Counted from the stretch's first letter, positions 1 to 10,669 are shown. The stretch: DNA of 64,000 bases from Bursaphelenchus xylophilus (GCA_904066235.2 CAJFCV020000003.1:1116001-1180000), one strand, 5' to 3'. Program-made: numbers and translations. Notes: a model not told the origin generated them from the letters alone.

Positions 1-599
1 CTACCTTATAAGGCAATTTCAGTTGGTGACTTTTTGAATGTATCATCAGCATACTGTCTTTGTACAACCTGAATGGCAGCCGAGTCAAAAAAATCTAACT
101 CCTTTCAAAAAATTTTTTAAAATCTGCTTTTTATCGGTAGCTCGGCTCTCCGGCCAACTTTATGGGATCCTACAAAAAACGCCAGAGTAGATATGAGTAG
201 AGCAATAAATTCAGAAGAAACTACAGCCATCGCAAGTACGAATAACCCAAAACCCGAGACTTTTTAGTGGGCTGGAAAATTGCTAGGGCCCGGGATATTC
301 ACCATGACACAAACGAAGAAATTTTTAGTATTTTTGAAATATTCTGAAAGAACGCTTGTAGAAAATAAAATGCTACGAATCAAAAATTTTGCAATGTTCT
401 GCCCCATACATCTATGCTCTCAGTTTTAACGTACATTCAATCAGGCTCTAGAAATTTTATTTTGAAGTGTCACAAAAAAATGTGGAAAAACTTTTGAATC
501 ATCCTAATATTTTGATTAAATAGCTCGCAGTTATTACGGTAAATTTTACCAAAAAAGTAAATTTTTCGAAGAGGGTCATTATTTGTTGGACAACCTAAT
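1..599. other. AT-rich spacer, no gene seen
   Basis: No exon with GST or other protein similarity was found on either strand. In particular the expected 142-nt first exon of GST-1 is not here, so it lies upstream of the window or has been lost. Confidence 0.6.
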
Positions 600-690
600 A
601 GTTGGAGAGGGAGGCACATTTTTTTGATACTTGCCGGATGCAAAATGGTACACTTTTTGCCACCGGAACAGATCCGTCGCTGTAACGGAC
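600..690. repeat. F4 hairpin repeat, half copy
   Basis: The segment matches one arm of the F4 family seen complete at 35207-35437 and 36078-36340: a GGAGAGGGAGGCA start, then CCGGATGCAAAATGGTAC, then a degraded GATCCGTCGCTGTAAC terminus. The partner arm is missing. Confidence 0.7.
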
Positions 691-714
691 CACCCAAAAC
701 CGCATTTGTATTCC

Positions 715-985
715 ATTAGCCGTTGCATGCTTGGCGAACGCTCGGCGATGGCTCGGCGGAGACTTGGCGAAGCATACGCCTACTTTTTCGACAATAGTTT
801 TATCTATTGCTAATCTTAGTTTTCTTGACCATGAGCTGTCGTAGCATTCATATAAAAGACCAAAAGTTGCTCCGCAAAACAAAAGTCCATAGGTTTTATC
901 CGGAAATTATTGCAGTAATATGTACATGCGGAATACCTTAAAATAGGTCATAAACTATCCTAGGACCCGAATTCGTACAACGACG
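715..985. repeat. F5 dispersed repeat, fragment
   Basis: It is shared with 50390-50850 in the same order: CTTGGCGAACGCTCGGCG, then TTAGTTTTCTTGACC, then ATATAAAAGACCAAAA, then the tail around ACAACGACGA. The copy stops about 70 bp before GST-1 exon 2. If the gene's first intron is intact, this is an intronic insertion. No transposase is visible. Confidence 0.65.
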
Positions 986-1057
986 AATTGCGGCACAATT
1001 TTCGACTGGACCCACCTTATTTTTACTGGAAAACGAACATTTTTTACATTATTTTAG

Positions 1058-4000
1058 GATTCCCATACGGAGTGATGCCGGTTCTCCGCATCAACAACAC
1101 TGTAATCGCCGAGACTGCCGTTGTGACGCGTTACATTGCGCGAATTGTCAACCTCAATCACTACGCCGACCTGATGGATTCGGCGAGACTGGATGAGATC
1201 TACACGCTTGGGATTGAGTTCGTTGACATGATTCATCGCTATTTGACGATTAGTCTCCGAGACGGAAAGCAAGCTACGGTAAGTGGGAAGGTTTGATGCA
1301 GTTACAAAAATGGTCGCATTCTTTGTAGAAGAATCGTTGAAAGTTTTCACTAAAAAGAGCAAAAAAGGCAGAAACGGGATTTTTTGGGAATTTTGTTCAA
1401 GTCGTAAATTTAAAAGTAGCTTTAAAGGCCCTCTAGAGACGACGAAAGTTTTACATTTTGGTGCTTTTTGTCTCTGCAGAACAAAAAGTTTTTACATTGT
1501 TTCCAGCCGAAATAGGATGTTTCCACAAAAGATCAATGTTTTCCGCGCCAAGCCTGAAAAGATATGTCCAAAAATCGGTTTTCTCTCCGATCACCCTCCG
1601 CTTTTCGCGTGCTCTCAATTTCCCTCCGCACTCACAAGGGAAGTCGTTCAGATCGCAAATGAACTATGACATGAGACCTGTGTGGTTTTATAGTCACATA
1701 CTCTACTATATCGAATATAAAGGCATTTTTGCGTCTGGGCCCCCGCGGCCGAGAAAATCGACTATACAGTTTCGCAAGAAGAGAGCGCCGAAAAAGTCCT
1801 CTCTCCGAAAGCAAACCCAAACAGCTGCCCAGTTGGCCGAGTGGAAAGAGCGCTCGTCTAACGAATCTTCTTTTGGGTCGGGGGGCTGGGTTCGATTCCT
1901 TTCACCTGCAATGTAAAGCGTAAGACTACTGTGTACACTACAGTATGCGTAAAAAAAAATTTTTTTTGTGTTTTTCCAATTTTATGAAGATTTGTGCATT
2001 TTCTTGAGACAAAAACAAACAAATTTAGTCGACTTTTCTCCAGACTGTTAAATTTCAAAGGAGGTTATCTTGACAATAGGCCTCCTTCCTTCAAGACTCC
2101 AGTGGAGTATTGTTTCCCCCATGATGTCCACACAGCTTGTTCTGCTTCTAGTTGTGACATCTTGTCTTTTTTTTTGTGCTCGTACTGTAATCAAAAACTT
2201 TGTTTTCATCATTTTGTTGAATGTGTTCACGACTGTTGTTAAATGATAGTTAAAAAGTTAAATAAAAAAATTAGTAATTTTGTTTGTTTTTGTCTCAAGA
2301 AAAGGCACAAATCTACATAAAATTGGAAAAACACAAAAAAATTTTTTTTTTTACGCATACTGTAGTGCACAGCGTTCTGTACTTTTTTGGAATGATTCCG
2401 ACACCGATTTTTTCGAATTTTTCTAAAATAGCCCGCATTTACGCGGGTGTCGCAAGGGAATACTGTAAGATTGACGTGTAAAATTTGCAGTGCTTATAGA
2501 GTAAAGAGAGATCTTTCCAACGATACAACCTACGTAAATTAATATGGAAAAAGAAACTTGTAATCAGCGCTGAAAAATGACCGACTTTGGATTTTAGGCG
2601 CTAAATATTGCCCTTGGGCAGATCTCTTAGAAGAAGTGGATGGTACCACCTTATGCAGAATTTAATTCTGTACAACATATCCAAAAACTACGAAATTTTA
2701 CTGCTTTTCCGTCGAATTATGCCTCAAAAATGCAATTTTTGCACTAGTTCTACCAATATTTTCAAAATATCTGCACTTTAAGGGCATTATTACAAAAACT
2801 GAGTCGTACATATTGAAGCTTGCATGGTAGCTGAGCATACTGTTTAATTTTACCCTGTCATCTTTCTCCATCTTCAAGAACAACGGAGCTAAAGTTTGGT
2901 GCTTGGACCCAGCATAAAAATGCCCTAAGGGCGAATTTCAAAAATGCGATAGTGCCACTGGACGTGAAATAAGCGTTCGAACAGCCATGCTCAAAAGGCA
3001 ACGATTCAATTCCTTCTTCTGTCACTGCTCCAAGAAATCCATGCAACATCATGAACGCGTAAATGTGTTCATGAGGCCACCGATGTATCAAACTATTCCG
3101 GAAAATCTCAACGTTTATTTTTTCTTCAAATTTGGCGTGCCTGTAGTACAAAAAATTCTATGTTCAATGGCACTATCGCATTTTTGAAATTCCCCCTTAG
3201 GGCATTTTTATGTTGGGTCCAAACACCAAACTTTAGCTCCGGTGTTCTTGAAGACGGAGAAAGATGACAGGGTAAAATTAAACAGTATGCTCAGCTACCA
3301 TGCAGGCTTCAATATGTACGACTCAGTTTTTGTAATAATGCCCTTAAGGTGCAAATATTTTGAAAATATTGGTAAAACTAGTGCAAAAATTGCATTTTTG
3401 AGGCATAATTCGACGGAAAAGCAGTAAAATTTCGTAGTTTTTGGATATGTTGTACAGAATTAAATTCTGCATAAGGTGGTACCATCCACTTCTTCTAAGA
3501 GATCTGCCCAAGGGCAATATTTAGCGCCTAAAATCCAAAGTCGGTCATTTTTCAGCGCTGATTACAAGTTTCTTTTTCCATATTAATTTACGTAAGTTGT
3601 ATTGTTGGAAAGATCTCTCTTTACTCTATCAGCACTTCAAATTTTACAAGTCAGTCTTACAGTATTCCCTCGCGACACCCGCGTAAATGCGGGCTATTTT
3701 AGAAAAATTTGAAAAAATCGGTGTCGGAATCATTCCAAAAAAGTACAGAACGCTGTGTAGTGTACACAGTAGTCTTACCCTTTACATTGCAGGTGAAAGG
3801 AATCGAACCCAGCCCCCCGACCCAAAAGAAGATTCGTTAGACGAGCGCTCTTTCCACTCGGCCAACTGGGCAGCTGTTTGGGTTTGCTTTCGGAGAGAGG
3901 ACTTTTTCGGCGCTCTCTTCTTGCGAAACTGTATAGTCGATTTTCTCGGCCGCGGGGGCCCAGACGCAAAAATGCCTTTATATTCGATATAGTAGAGTAT

Positions 4001-4421
4001 GTGACTATAAAACCACACAGGTCTCATGTCATAGTTCATTTGCGATCTGAACGACTTCCCTTGTCAGCAAAAGTCTTTGAATATCTCGGCTGTGGCGAAA
4101 CGTTTCCAATCCCACTTTCAGGCAGCCAACTACACGACCACTTTCCTCCCAACGGCCCAACGTTTCATCCCACTGATCGACGGCAAACTCCAGGGTAGCC
4201 AAAGCGGCTTGTTCAGTCCACTGGGCCTTTCGTATGTCGACTTTTTCTGGGCTGGTCTCATTGATTGGATCAATGATGTTCATCCGGAGATTGTTCAGCA
4301 ATTCCCGAGGTCGGTGGCTCTGAAAAATGAAGTTTATTCGCTGCCTCAGCTTCAAAGCTACTTGGCGACGAGAGACAGTTTGAATGCGCCGACTGCGAAT
4401 ACTGGGTTGAATATTGGGTAG
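1058..4421 (+). CDS. GST-1: sigma-class glutathione S-transferase, exons 2-3 only
   Basis: Two exons are visible: 1058-1278 (221 nt, after ATTTTAG, donor GTAAGT) and 4122-4421 (300 nt including TAG, after CTTTCAG). They correspond to GST residues 48-121 and the C-terminal helical domain. The glutathione-site cis-proline loop is present (FPYGVMPVL). The next motif reads ETAVV, where the other nine genes have ESH or QSH followed by a hydrophobic residue, so the gamma-glutamyl-binding Ser67 is Thr. Exon 3 ends in an unusual 12-residue tail rich in Asn, Thr and Gly. A poly(A) signal AATAAA sits at 4453. The 2.8 kb intron is filled by a palindrome. No exon 1 with the catalytic Tyr8 is seen upstream within 1.05 kb, so this is either cut by the window edge or a decaying paralogue. 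Confidence 0.8.
1823..1910 (+). pseudogene. tRNA-like sequence (left palindrome arm)
   Basis: An intact A box (TGGCCGAGTGG, from 1834) and B box (GGTTCGATTCC) have the spacing of a class II (Ser/Leu-type) tRNA, and CACCTGCA follows at the 3' end. The 3' end could pair with GCAGCTG at 1823, but six extra bases lie between that stretch and the A box. The T-stem has mismatches and no clean anticodon stem forms. I read it as a tRNA-derived pseudogene or SINE-like module, not a working tRNA. Confidence 0.65.
1941..2362. mobile_element. 422 bp TA-flanked inverted-repeat element in the left palindrome arm
   Basis: Termini CAGTATGCGTAAAAAAAA and its reverse complement are bordered by TA at 1939-1940 and 2363-2364. 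Inner arms also pair (TGTTTGTTTTTGTCTCAAGA against its complement near 2005). The opposite palindrome arm lacks the element at the matching point near 3758, so it is a discrete insertion. It has no coding capacity and looks like a non-autonomous Tc1/mariner-type MITE. Confidence 0.8.
3788..3876 (-). pseudogene. tRNA-like sequence (right palindrome arm)
   Basis: Reverse-complement twin of 1823-1910, with the same A and B boxes and the same defects. The two copies point toward each other, so any RNA polymerase III transcription from either would run into the palindrome. Confidence 0.65.
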
Positions 4422-4458
4422 TACAGTATGTATAAGGTTAATGTGTTACATAAATAAA

Positions 4459-5109
4459 CCAGCAGATTTAAAAGATTTGCTTTACAGAGCGTTTTACAGT
4501 AATTTGACTTGTTTTGAAATACAGTGGAACTCCTGTACAAAGAAACCTGTCTATAACCAACAATTTCTTAAATTTTATCTTCTGTAAACTATGACGTCAT
4601 TAGAGCCCATTCTTGCCTGCTATCAGCTAGACATTTTGTTGTCACCATTGACGCCTTCTTGTAGTTTATTTTCTAATCTGGCCGTGTAAAGGTTCAAACT
4701 TGAGCCCAAGTTGAAAGGAATGAACACATACAGTGCGGGACCTGATCTAGTGGCAAAAAAAGAACCGTTTTGCATCCAGGAACGAACCAAAATGTCGCAA
4801 AATACCTCCCTTCTCTAACCTAAAAAATCCCGCTTTGAAGAGCGCTTTCCTTCACGAAGAGAGCGCTAGCTGCGAATGCATACAATATTCGCAATCAGTA
4901 TACAAATCTCCGAAGTGCCCTAAATTTTTCAAAAACATTAAAGCTCGATATTTGCAGAGGCAACCCGGATATCCAGCAACCTTTTATGAGTGTGCGAAAT
5001 GGGAGACCGGTCATGGGAAAACTTTTTTTTTTATCTTCATAAATGTCGCGCGGAAAAATGGGTGTACACAACGAGACTTGAAGTTTTTCATGTCTTACAG
5101 AGGTCTAAA
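4459..5109. other. Intergenic spacer with repeat fragments
   Basis: After the GST-1 poly(A) signal come a piece of F6 (about 4522-4575, TGTCTATAACCAACAATTTC) and a half F4 copy (about 4731-4870, GACCTGATCTAGTGGC then TTTTGCATCCAGGAA). No gene is seen. Confidence 0.6.
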
Positions 5110-5700
5110 TTTTCAAGGGAATACGCGACGCTCAGATTTTCTTTGAATTTTGTACACATTTCGAGAATATGGCACGCACTTTTGCCATATTAAACTGAGA
5201 AGTCCGGTGACCGGAATAGACTCTTTGTTATCGGTTTTTTACACTTCGTCTTGATTTCACAGAGAAGTCAGAGAAAAGACGCGCAAAACCCGTACTCTCT
5301 CGCCCCAAAAATTCCCCATTTCTTCTCCGACAAAACTTTTTTGCGTCTTTTTTTTTGGCAAATTGCCAATCAATTTACCGGACTTTTTAGCTGATCTCAG
5401 TTTGACGTGCAACGCTCAGATTTTGATGAAACTTGGCACAAATTTAGAATATTTTTTTCTACGCACGAATGCTAGGCCGCGCTTTGCAGAAACAACCGAG
5501 ATTTTTAGGTCGAAAGTCGACGAAAATGAGAGGCGTTTTTGCCGAATCTCGGCACAGAAAAGAAATTCCGGACATTTTTGTTTCGCGCTTTGCAGCAGCA
5601 GCCAAGATGTTCAACAATCTTTGCGGCTAAGAGATTACGCTAATTACGGAGAGCAGTCAGACAGAAAAACACTTTTTGGATTTTTTCAATAAAAAATCCA
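5110..5700. repeat. F2 repeat carrying an F3 inverted unit
   Basis: GCGACGCTCAGATTTTCTT at about 5128 and CAACGCTCAGATTTTGATG at about 5410 mark F2 ends. Between them lies F3 (about 5190-5405, from AGTCCGGTGACCGGAATAG to TTACCGGACTTTTTAGC). F3 is found in reverse orientation at 14208-14440 inside another F2 copy. The right part continues with the F2 body (AACAACCGAGATTTTTAGG). Confidence 0.75.
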
Positions 5701-6783
5701 TAAAAATCTAAATGGCTCCCAGGCCATGCAATATCCATATTCCGGTTTTTCAAAAAAATCCCCAATTTTATTCAGCAAGAACGCCATTTTTATTGTAAAA
5801 TTGTTTTTGTATACATGCCTTTTTTCGCTTTCAACGAAATCAATCTAAAAAACAGCTGGAGAAGGCTCAGTTGAACTTTATGATCCAAACATCACATTGT
5901 TTACGGGGGTAAATCAGATTAAAAAAAAAGTACAGTGTTTGCCTCCTAGCAAGCATGAGAAACCGATGATGCAACAAACGATAGGTGATATTTGCACTTT
6001 TCAAAACGTTGAGCCACGTGCAGTGAATTTTTATGGTATTTTTTTGAGATTTTTGCTGATTTTTTGTTGGTTTGTGGCTGGGCTCGGGACTGCAAAATTT
6101 TGAAAGACTGGCCTGGGTAAAAGACTTGTAATTCTTTGAGTTTGAAAATTTTTATTCTGTGAGAAACATCCTAGCCGGACTTTTTTGGAAGCCAAGAAAC
6201 TCTTGCCATTCCACCTGGGGAAGACCAGACATTTTTTTTGGTCTTCCTGATGTAATCTTGCAATATTTTCGAGCGATTTTTTTATGAAATTTCTCTATTC
6301 TTTTGACAATTAAGGGAAATCCATATTTTTTTGAAATTGGGCTGGCCCGGGCCTGACAAAAAAAATCTGCAGTCCGGGCCAAAAAAAATTTTTAAAAGCC
6401 CGGCCCGGAGCTCTGCCTATGCGACAGAGTGCTCATTATTTTCCCGACAGACTGATAGTGAAAAATTTTAGAGCTCTCAGAAGTCAAGTCTAGGCCAAAA
6501 TGAAGTTCCATTCAACAAATTTTTCTACTAGTCGCGCCATAAAGTCCGTAGAATTTTTTTCGCCGAAAAGTACATGTCGCTAGTGCAAAAACGGGAAGTC
6601 GCGCGGCAAGGGCGAAAAAATGAACTGTGCAAATTCTACGGAATTTATGTCGCGACTACTATACACAGCAATTTTCTTGTTCGTTGCACAAAGGCTTAAG
6701 AACGTCAGATATTTTAATTTCGGCTATAGGATTTTGATATCTCCACTATTTTTGATTACGTTTTACTAATACGTTCGCAAAAT
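5701..6783. other. AT-rich spacer with short repeat pieces
   Basis: No gene is seen. It includes a terminal half of a core-A MITE at 6418-6462 (GCTCATTATTTTCCCGACAG), an F6 piece after it, and short purine/pyrimidine hairpins around 6215-6410. Confidence 0.6.
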
Positions 6784-6960
6784 TGCTGGGGTGATTTTTG
6801 CAACATGCACTGTGAGAAAACAAGAGTTTACTTTGCACTGTGCAATTTCTTGCTTTTTGCACAGTGCAATAGGCTTGTTTGAGCTGTCGCTCGCAGCCCA
6901 AAAAAAGCCGTACTTTTTCGCAAGTGCAAACGCCAAAAACCACGCCAGCGACTTGCGAAC
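6784..6960. repeat. F8 hairpin repeat
   Basis: Begins near GCATGCACTGTGAGAAAA and contains TTTGCACTGTGCAATTTC and GAGCTGTCGCTCGCAGCCC. It matches the F8 copies at 62666-62905 and 63857-64000 in inverted orientation. Confidence 0.7.
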
Positions 6961-7159
6961 GGACTAGTATTTATTTTTATATTGGTATAATATGTGTTGA
7001 TATTCAACGGTTTGGATATATAATACAATAACCTTGATTTATCATAAACCCTGTTGACATAATCATCGACTTTCAATCACTTCCATCAACATTTTGCATT
7101 AAAAAAACGGTTTCCTCTTATCACTGCAATTTCCGGATTGTTTCCCCCTAAAAGTACTC

Positions 7160-7313
7160 GCATTACGTAAACAATAAGAGCCCAACGAGCGCCACGTTTT
7201 CGACCAAAGTGGGCAGGACTTGTTTACAACCCCACCGCTGATCGCCAGCCCTATAAAAGCGCGATTTCCAAGGGGATTTGATCAGAATTGTCATTCTCAA
7301 GAAATTTTCTACC
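7160..7313 (+). promoter_or_regulatory. GST-2 promoter with two forkhead-type sites and TATA box
   Basis: GTAAACAA (7167-7174) and its inverse TTGTTTAC (7220-7227) match the forkhead/FOXO (DAF-16-type) core. Between them is CCACGTTTTCGACCAAAG followed by TGGGCAGGAC, which is repeated in the GST-3 promoter. TATAAAA is at 7252, 62 bp before the ATG. Factor assignment is inference. Confidence 0.7.
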
Positions 7314-9165
7314 ATGCCCACCTACGAGTTGCTGTATTTCGACGCCTACGGAAGAGCGGAGCCCATCCGGCAGGCGTTCGCGTACGCCGGACTCACCTAC
7401 AAGGACACCAGAATCAGCTTCGCTGAATGGCCCACGTTGAAGACGGATACGACGAGTAGGTTGCAATTATACGTGATCAGTCTGTCGGAAAAATAATGAG
7501 CATAATGTCGCTGTGCAAATCGCGTCGCTGAAGTGAAAAGAAATTCGGTTTTGTCGCGACGCAATTCATTTTCTCGCCGGTGATGCGATTTGCGACAGAG
7601 CGCTCATTATTTTCCCGACAGACTGATTTATTGGACTTCAGAGCCTATTTTAGAAAAGAAAAAAAAAATATTTCAACCAGGCATGGTTTTTTACCGCACT
7701 GTGCAAAATTTCGCCTTTTGCACAGTGCATAAAGACCGCAAAAAATTTTTGATTTTTTTTTTTGAAAAAAAATTCACGCAAAAACTGTCTATGACACACA
7801 GTGATTAAGGTAGTTAAAAGTCAGTTTTGGGCCAAAATTAAGCTCCACATTAGGCCGCTAGCCGGCGCAAAGCAACCAAGGTGCGACAAATCCACATTAT
7901 TTTCCCGACAGACTGATAGTCCGTTCGGAAAACAGCTGGCGTGATTTCTGCGGCATGCACTGTGGGCAAGCTGATATCCGCCTGTCGGGAAAATAATGTG
8001 GATTTGTAGAGCCTTAGAATCGTCCATCATCGCTTCACTACGACTAGCCGCGGCTGGAAATTTAGTCTTGACTGCGTTGAGGCGAGAGATTTTTCTGCGA
8101 CAAGCCCACATTATTTTCCCGACAGAGTGACAATACTTTCTTTCACGTATTTTGCAACTTTTCTCTCCAGAGATCCCGTACGGCCAAATCCCAGTCCTCC
8201 TCATCGACGGAAAGCCACTCACCGAAAGCCACACCATCACCCGATATGCGGCCCGGTTGACGAAACTCGACGGAACCGACCCATTGGAGACGGCCTTCCT
8301 GGATCAGGCCTACGAAATGGCGAGGACTTTCTTCGACTCTGTGGCCACATACTACAAGACGTTGATCGGGCTGGCCGAGGGAGATAAGGTATGCATTTTG
8401 GGGATAGTTTCTTAACCGATCGATACGGGGCAGGTGGATATGCAAAAAAAGGTTGTAGGAAGTGTCCACGAGGCCTGACAATGCCGTTGGATGGTCAGCG
8501 GACGCTCGGCGGAGACTTAGCTTTGTGACCGGCGAAATTGATTCTTTGTGGAAGCCTTACACTCTGCAGTATAAACGCGTGAAACGTTTTTAAGCCAAAA
8601 TTCGCCCATGAAATTTTCATTTTTTCTAATGCGATCTGCTCGGGGTTTACAAAGTTCATGGTGACAATTTTTATATAATTTGAATAAGAAACTTTCAGAG
8701 TCTCAAATACATTTTTTAATTTTTCAATACGTGCCACGGCGAGCCGACAATACAAAAAAACGTAGACCCCATTCTCGATTTTTTAGATTTTTTGCGGCAC
8801 CCAACTTCGAAACGTTGTGTGTTTCTTTAAAATGTCAAGCTTCATCAAAACCTGAGCGTCACATTTCAAACATTACCTCTATTAGCCCTTTTCATTTTCA
8901 GGAGAAATTAAAAGCCGAGCTCTTCTTGCCCAACGCTGAGAAGCAATTCAAGGCGTTGGAGGACCTGTTAAAGCCGAGCGGCTTCTTCGGCACCACCGGT
9001 CCCACCTATGTCGATCTCTATTGGGCGCAGACGACCGAATTCTACAACAGACATGCACCGGAGCTCTACACCAAGTATCCCAAGTTCCTGGAGCATCTGA
9101 AGAGAGTGGAGAACCTGCCCGAACTCAAAACATATTTCCAGAACCGCCCGGATGCCGCGTTTTGA
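7314..9165 (+). CDS. GST-2: sigma-class glutathione S-transferase, 207 aa
   Basis: Exons 7314-7455, 8171-8388 and 8902-9165 join to 624 nt. The N-terminal thioredoxin-fold domain (residues 1 to about 76) starts MPTYELLYF with catalytic Tyr8, which lowers the pKa of the glutathione thiol. It has cis-Pro55 (IPYGQIPVL) and Glu66-Ser67 (TESHTI), the glutathione gamma-glutamyl contact. The all-helical domain runs to residue 207 and ends PDAAF. It should conjugate glutathione to electrophiles as a cytosolic dimer; some sigma GSTs also isomerise prostaglandin H2. The start is fixed by Tyr8 spacing and a TATA box 62 bp upstream; no obvious trans-splice acceptor precedes it. Poly(A) signal at 9213. 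GST-3 is its closest relative here. Intron 1 holds MITEs; intron 2 begins with part of F5. Confidence 0.96.
7476..7626. mobile_element. Core-A MITE in GST-2 intron 1
   Basis: Near-complete copy with terminal ATCAGTCTGTCGGAAAAATA and its complement ending GACTGAT, and an internal palindrome (AAATCGCGTCGCTGAAGTGA against CGGTGATGCGATTTGCG). It starts about 20 bp after the exon 1 donor. Confidence 0.9.
7884..8130. mobile_element. Core-B MITE (complete) plus adjacent half copy
   Basis: The full core-B copy is about 7981-8128 (CTGTCGGGAAAATAATGTGG to CCACATTATTTTCCCGACAG). A second core-B terminus lies at 7884-7918. Between them is a short F8 piece (GCATGCACTGTGGGCAAG). The full copy ends 42 bp before the exon 2 acceptor. 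Confidence 0.85.
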
Positions 9166-9218
9166 TCAAAAAAACTTTTTTATGAACTTATTTTCAATCG
9201 TCATGAGAGGGTAATAAA

Positions 9219-9796
9219 TGTACTTGCAAAATTTTGATTTTTTTTCTTCTTGATTGTAAAATACGGAGATTGGAATTCTGTCTTTTTGGTTCGAATTGTA
9301 TGTAAAAGGAAATTATTATACAAATGCCACCCTCAGGTTTTCCAAATTTTGTGTTTATAATGCGAATGCAATCCAAGGTTGAAAGCGAATAGTATGTTCC
9401 TGGTATTACCAAAACATACGCAAAATACCTCCAAACGGCTCTCTCGACCTTCAGCATCAATCCCAAGACAAATATAACCACCAATTTATCCTCCGAAACG
9501 TCCTCTAATCTCCAAAATGCACTACAACACGGTCGACGACTAGAGTTTCTGTCCTCCAGAACCCCTTCACGGCAAACCAAAATAGAACAAAAATATCTCC
9601 CGCCCACTTTTGAGTTTCGTCCAAACAAAGTGTCACAACTGAAAAAAGCAATAAAATAATTTCGAGAAAAATAGTTTTCCTTCGAAAAACCACACGACAA
9701 ACTCTGTTGCGACATTTCGTGTGAATTTGACCGATACTGGGTGTGCGAAGTGCCGAAACGAGGAGGGAAACTCCCTGGGTTGCCGTGCCCTTTGTC
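9219..9796. other. Spacer after GST-2, no supported gene
   Basis: A 208-codon open frame on the minus strand spans 9194-9820, but it overlaps the GST-2 3'UTR and shows no recognisable domain. The right part may be old internal or flanking sequence of the LTR element that follows. Confidence 0.5.
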
Positions 9797-9968
9797 GAGA
9801 GGCCCGGGGGACAACCACACGATAAGACGAGAAGCTTGAGTTCAAGTGATTTATTGAGTGAAAAGCGGCCCATAATTAAGTCCCACGTAGGAAAGTACAG
9901 TCAAATTTGAATAATAAATGATGATTTCCGTGGGAATTCGGGCTCGAAGTGCGGTCGTTCCGTCTCAC
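9797..9968 (-). mobile_element. LTR of an LTR retrotransposon (family LTR-1, minus orientation)
   Basis: Read on the minus strand it starts TGTGAGACGG, has a promoter region and AATAAATCACTTGAACTC, and ends near GTTGTCCCCCGGGCCTCTC. It aligns with 11435-11617, 40029-40150 and 50069-50246. A purine-rich tract (AAGGAGGG) directly precedes the LTR start on that strand, the position of a polypurine tract, so this is a 3' LTR. Confidence 0.7.
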
Positions 9969-10195
9969 ACCCTCCTTGACCACAGACCCGTCCATGATCA
10001 CCGACCGTTCTTCGGGCTCTCGTTCCGACCAACTGTCCCTTTCATCCCAATTGTCCACGTTTGCTCCGGCTCTCGTTTCGCTGAGAGACAAATTCCGGTG
10101 CTCGTTGCCGGTTGCGACGGTACTAGCGCAACCGCGAAGCATCGCACTTGGTTCACTTCCCTTCTGAATCAAAATTCCGCCGTCCCGCACTGTTC
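9969..10195 (-). mobile_element. Internal remnant of LTR-1 element upstream of its polypurine tract
   Basis: GC-richer than the surroundings, with a minus-strand open frame (10190 to 9969) that is rich in Arg, Asp, Glu and Ser and runs into the LTR. Its position directly before the polypurine tract implies the C-terminal end of the element's polyprotein. No protease, RT or integrase motif is visible. Confidence 0.4.
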
Positions 10196-10506
10196 ATAGG
10201 CCATGTACTCATTAATGAAAACTATGACTAAGAACGCCGCGATATTCGACGAATGCGTTGATGCGCTCTGAGATCTTGTGCATTTCCTTCAACTAAACAA
10301 AATCTATCCATAACGAATAACTTCAGAGACCCCAATAGTTAATTCTAGGCCGAAAGGAGATTCTTTAAAGCAACCATTTCAATAACCTCTGTTTTTTTGG
10401 TCCCTTGAAATAAAAATCCAGAAAGAAACTGAGAGAAGAATTGCGTGCTATCAGTCTGCATTCTACGTCAACGGCCTTTCTTTACTGTAAAAAAGTTTCG
10501 CATTTA

Positions 10507-10669
10507 TGGCACACCAGTCTGTGGGGAAAATAATGAGCACTCTGCCGCTTCGAAAATCGCATCGCCGCCAAGAAAATAGTTGTATTGCGGCAAAATCAAT
10601 TTGCATCTCACTTCAGCGACGCGATTGGCGCAGCAACATTGTGCTCATTATTTTAACGACAGACTGATA
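10507..10669. mobile_element. Core-A MITE upstream of GST-3
   Basis: ACACCAGTCTGTGGGGAAAA to ATTATTTTAACGACAGACTG, with the usual internal arms. It ends about 125 bp before the first forkhead-type site of the GST-3 promoter. Confidence 0.85.

Larger units (their letters stand above)
1634..4063. repeat. Large imperfect palindrome filling GST-1 intron 2
   Basis: Sequence from 1634 (CAAGGGAAGTCGTTCAGATC) reappears reverse-complemented and ends at 4063. Matching continues inward to about 2957 on the left and 3169 on the right, leaving a loop of about 210 bp. The left arm is longer by about 430 bp because of an insertion at 1941-2362. The right arm ends 58 bp before the exon 3 acceptor. Pre-mRNA from this intron could fold into a double-stranded stem of roughly 900 bp. 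Confidence 0.9.

Noticed and set aside
1823..1910. Functional tRNA gene
   Set aside because: A and B boxes are good, but extra bases before the A box, T-stem mismatches and lack of a clean anticodon arm argue against function.
2698..3427. Matching 61-codon frames at 2698-2883 (minus) and 3242-3427 (plus)
   Set aside because: Again a product of the palindrome; no protein features.
1729..3969. Identical 64-codon frames on opposite strands (1729-1923 and 3775-3969)
   Set aside because: They are the same tRNA-like and flanking sequence in the two palindrome arms, not a conserved protein.
9194..9820. 208-codon minus-strand open frame
   Set aside because: It overlaps the GST-2 3'UTR and an LTR end, has no motif, and has the composition of chance AT-rich reading.
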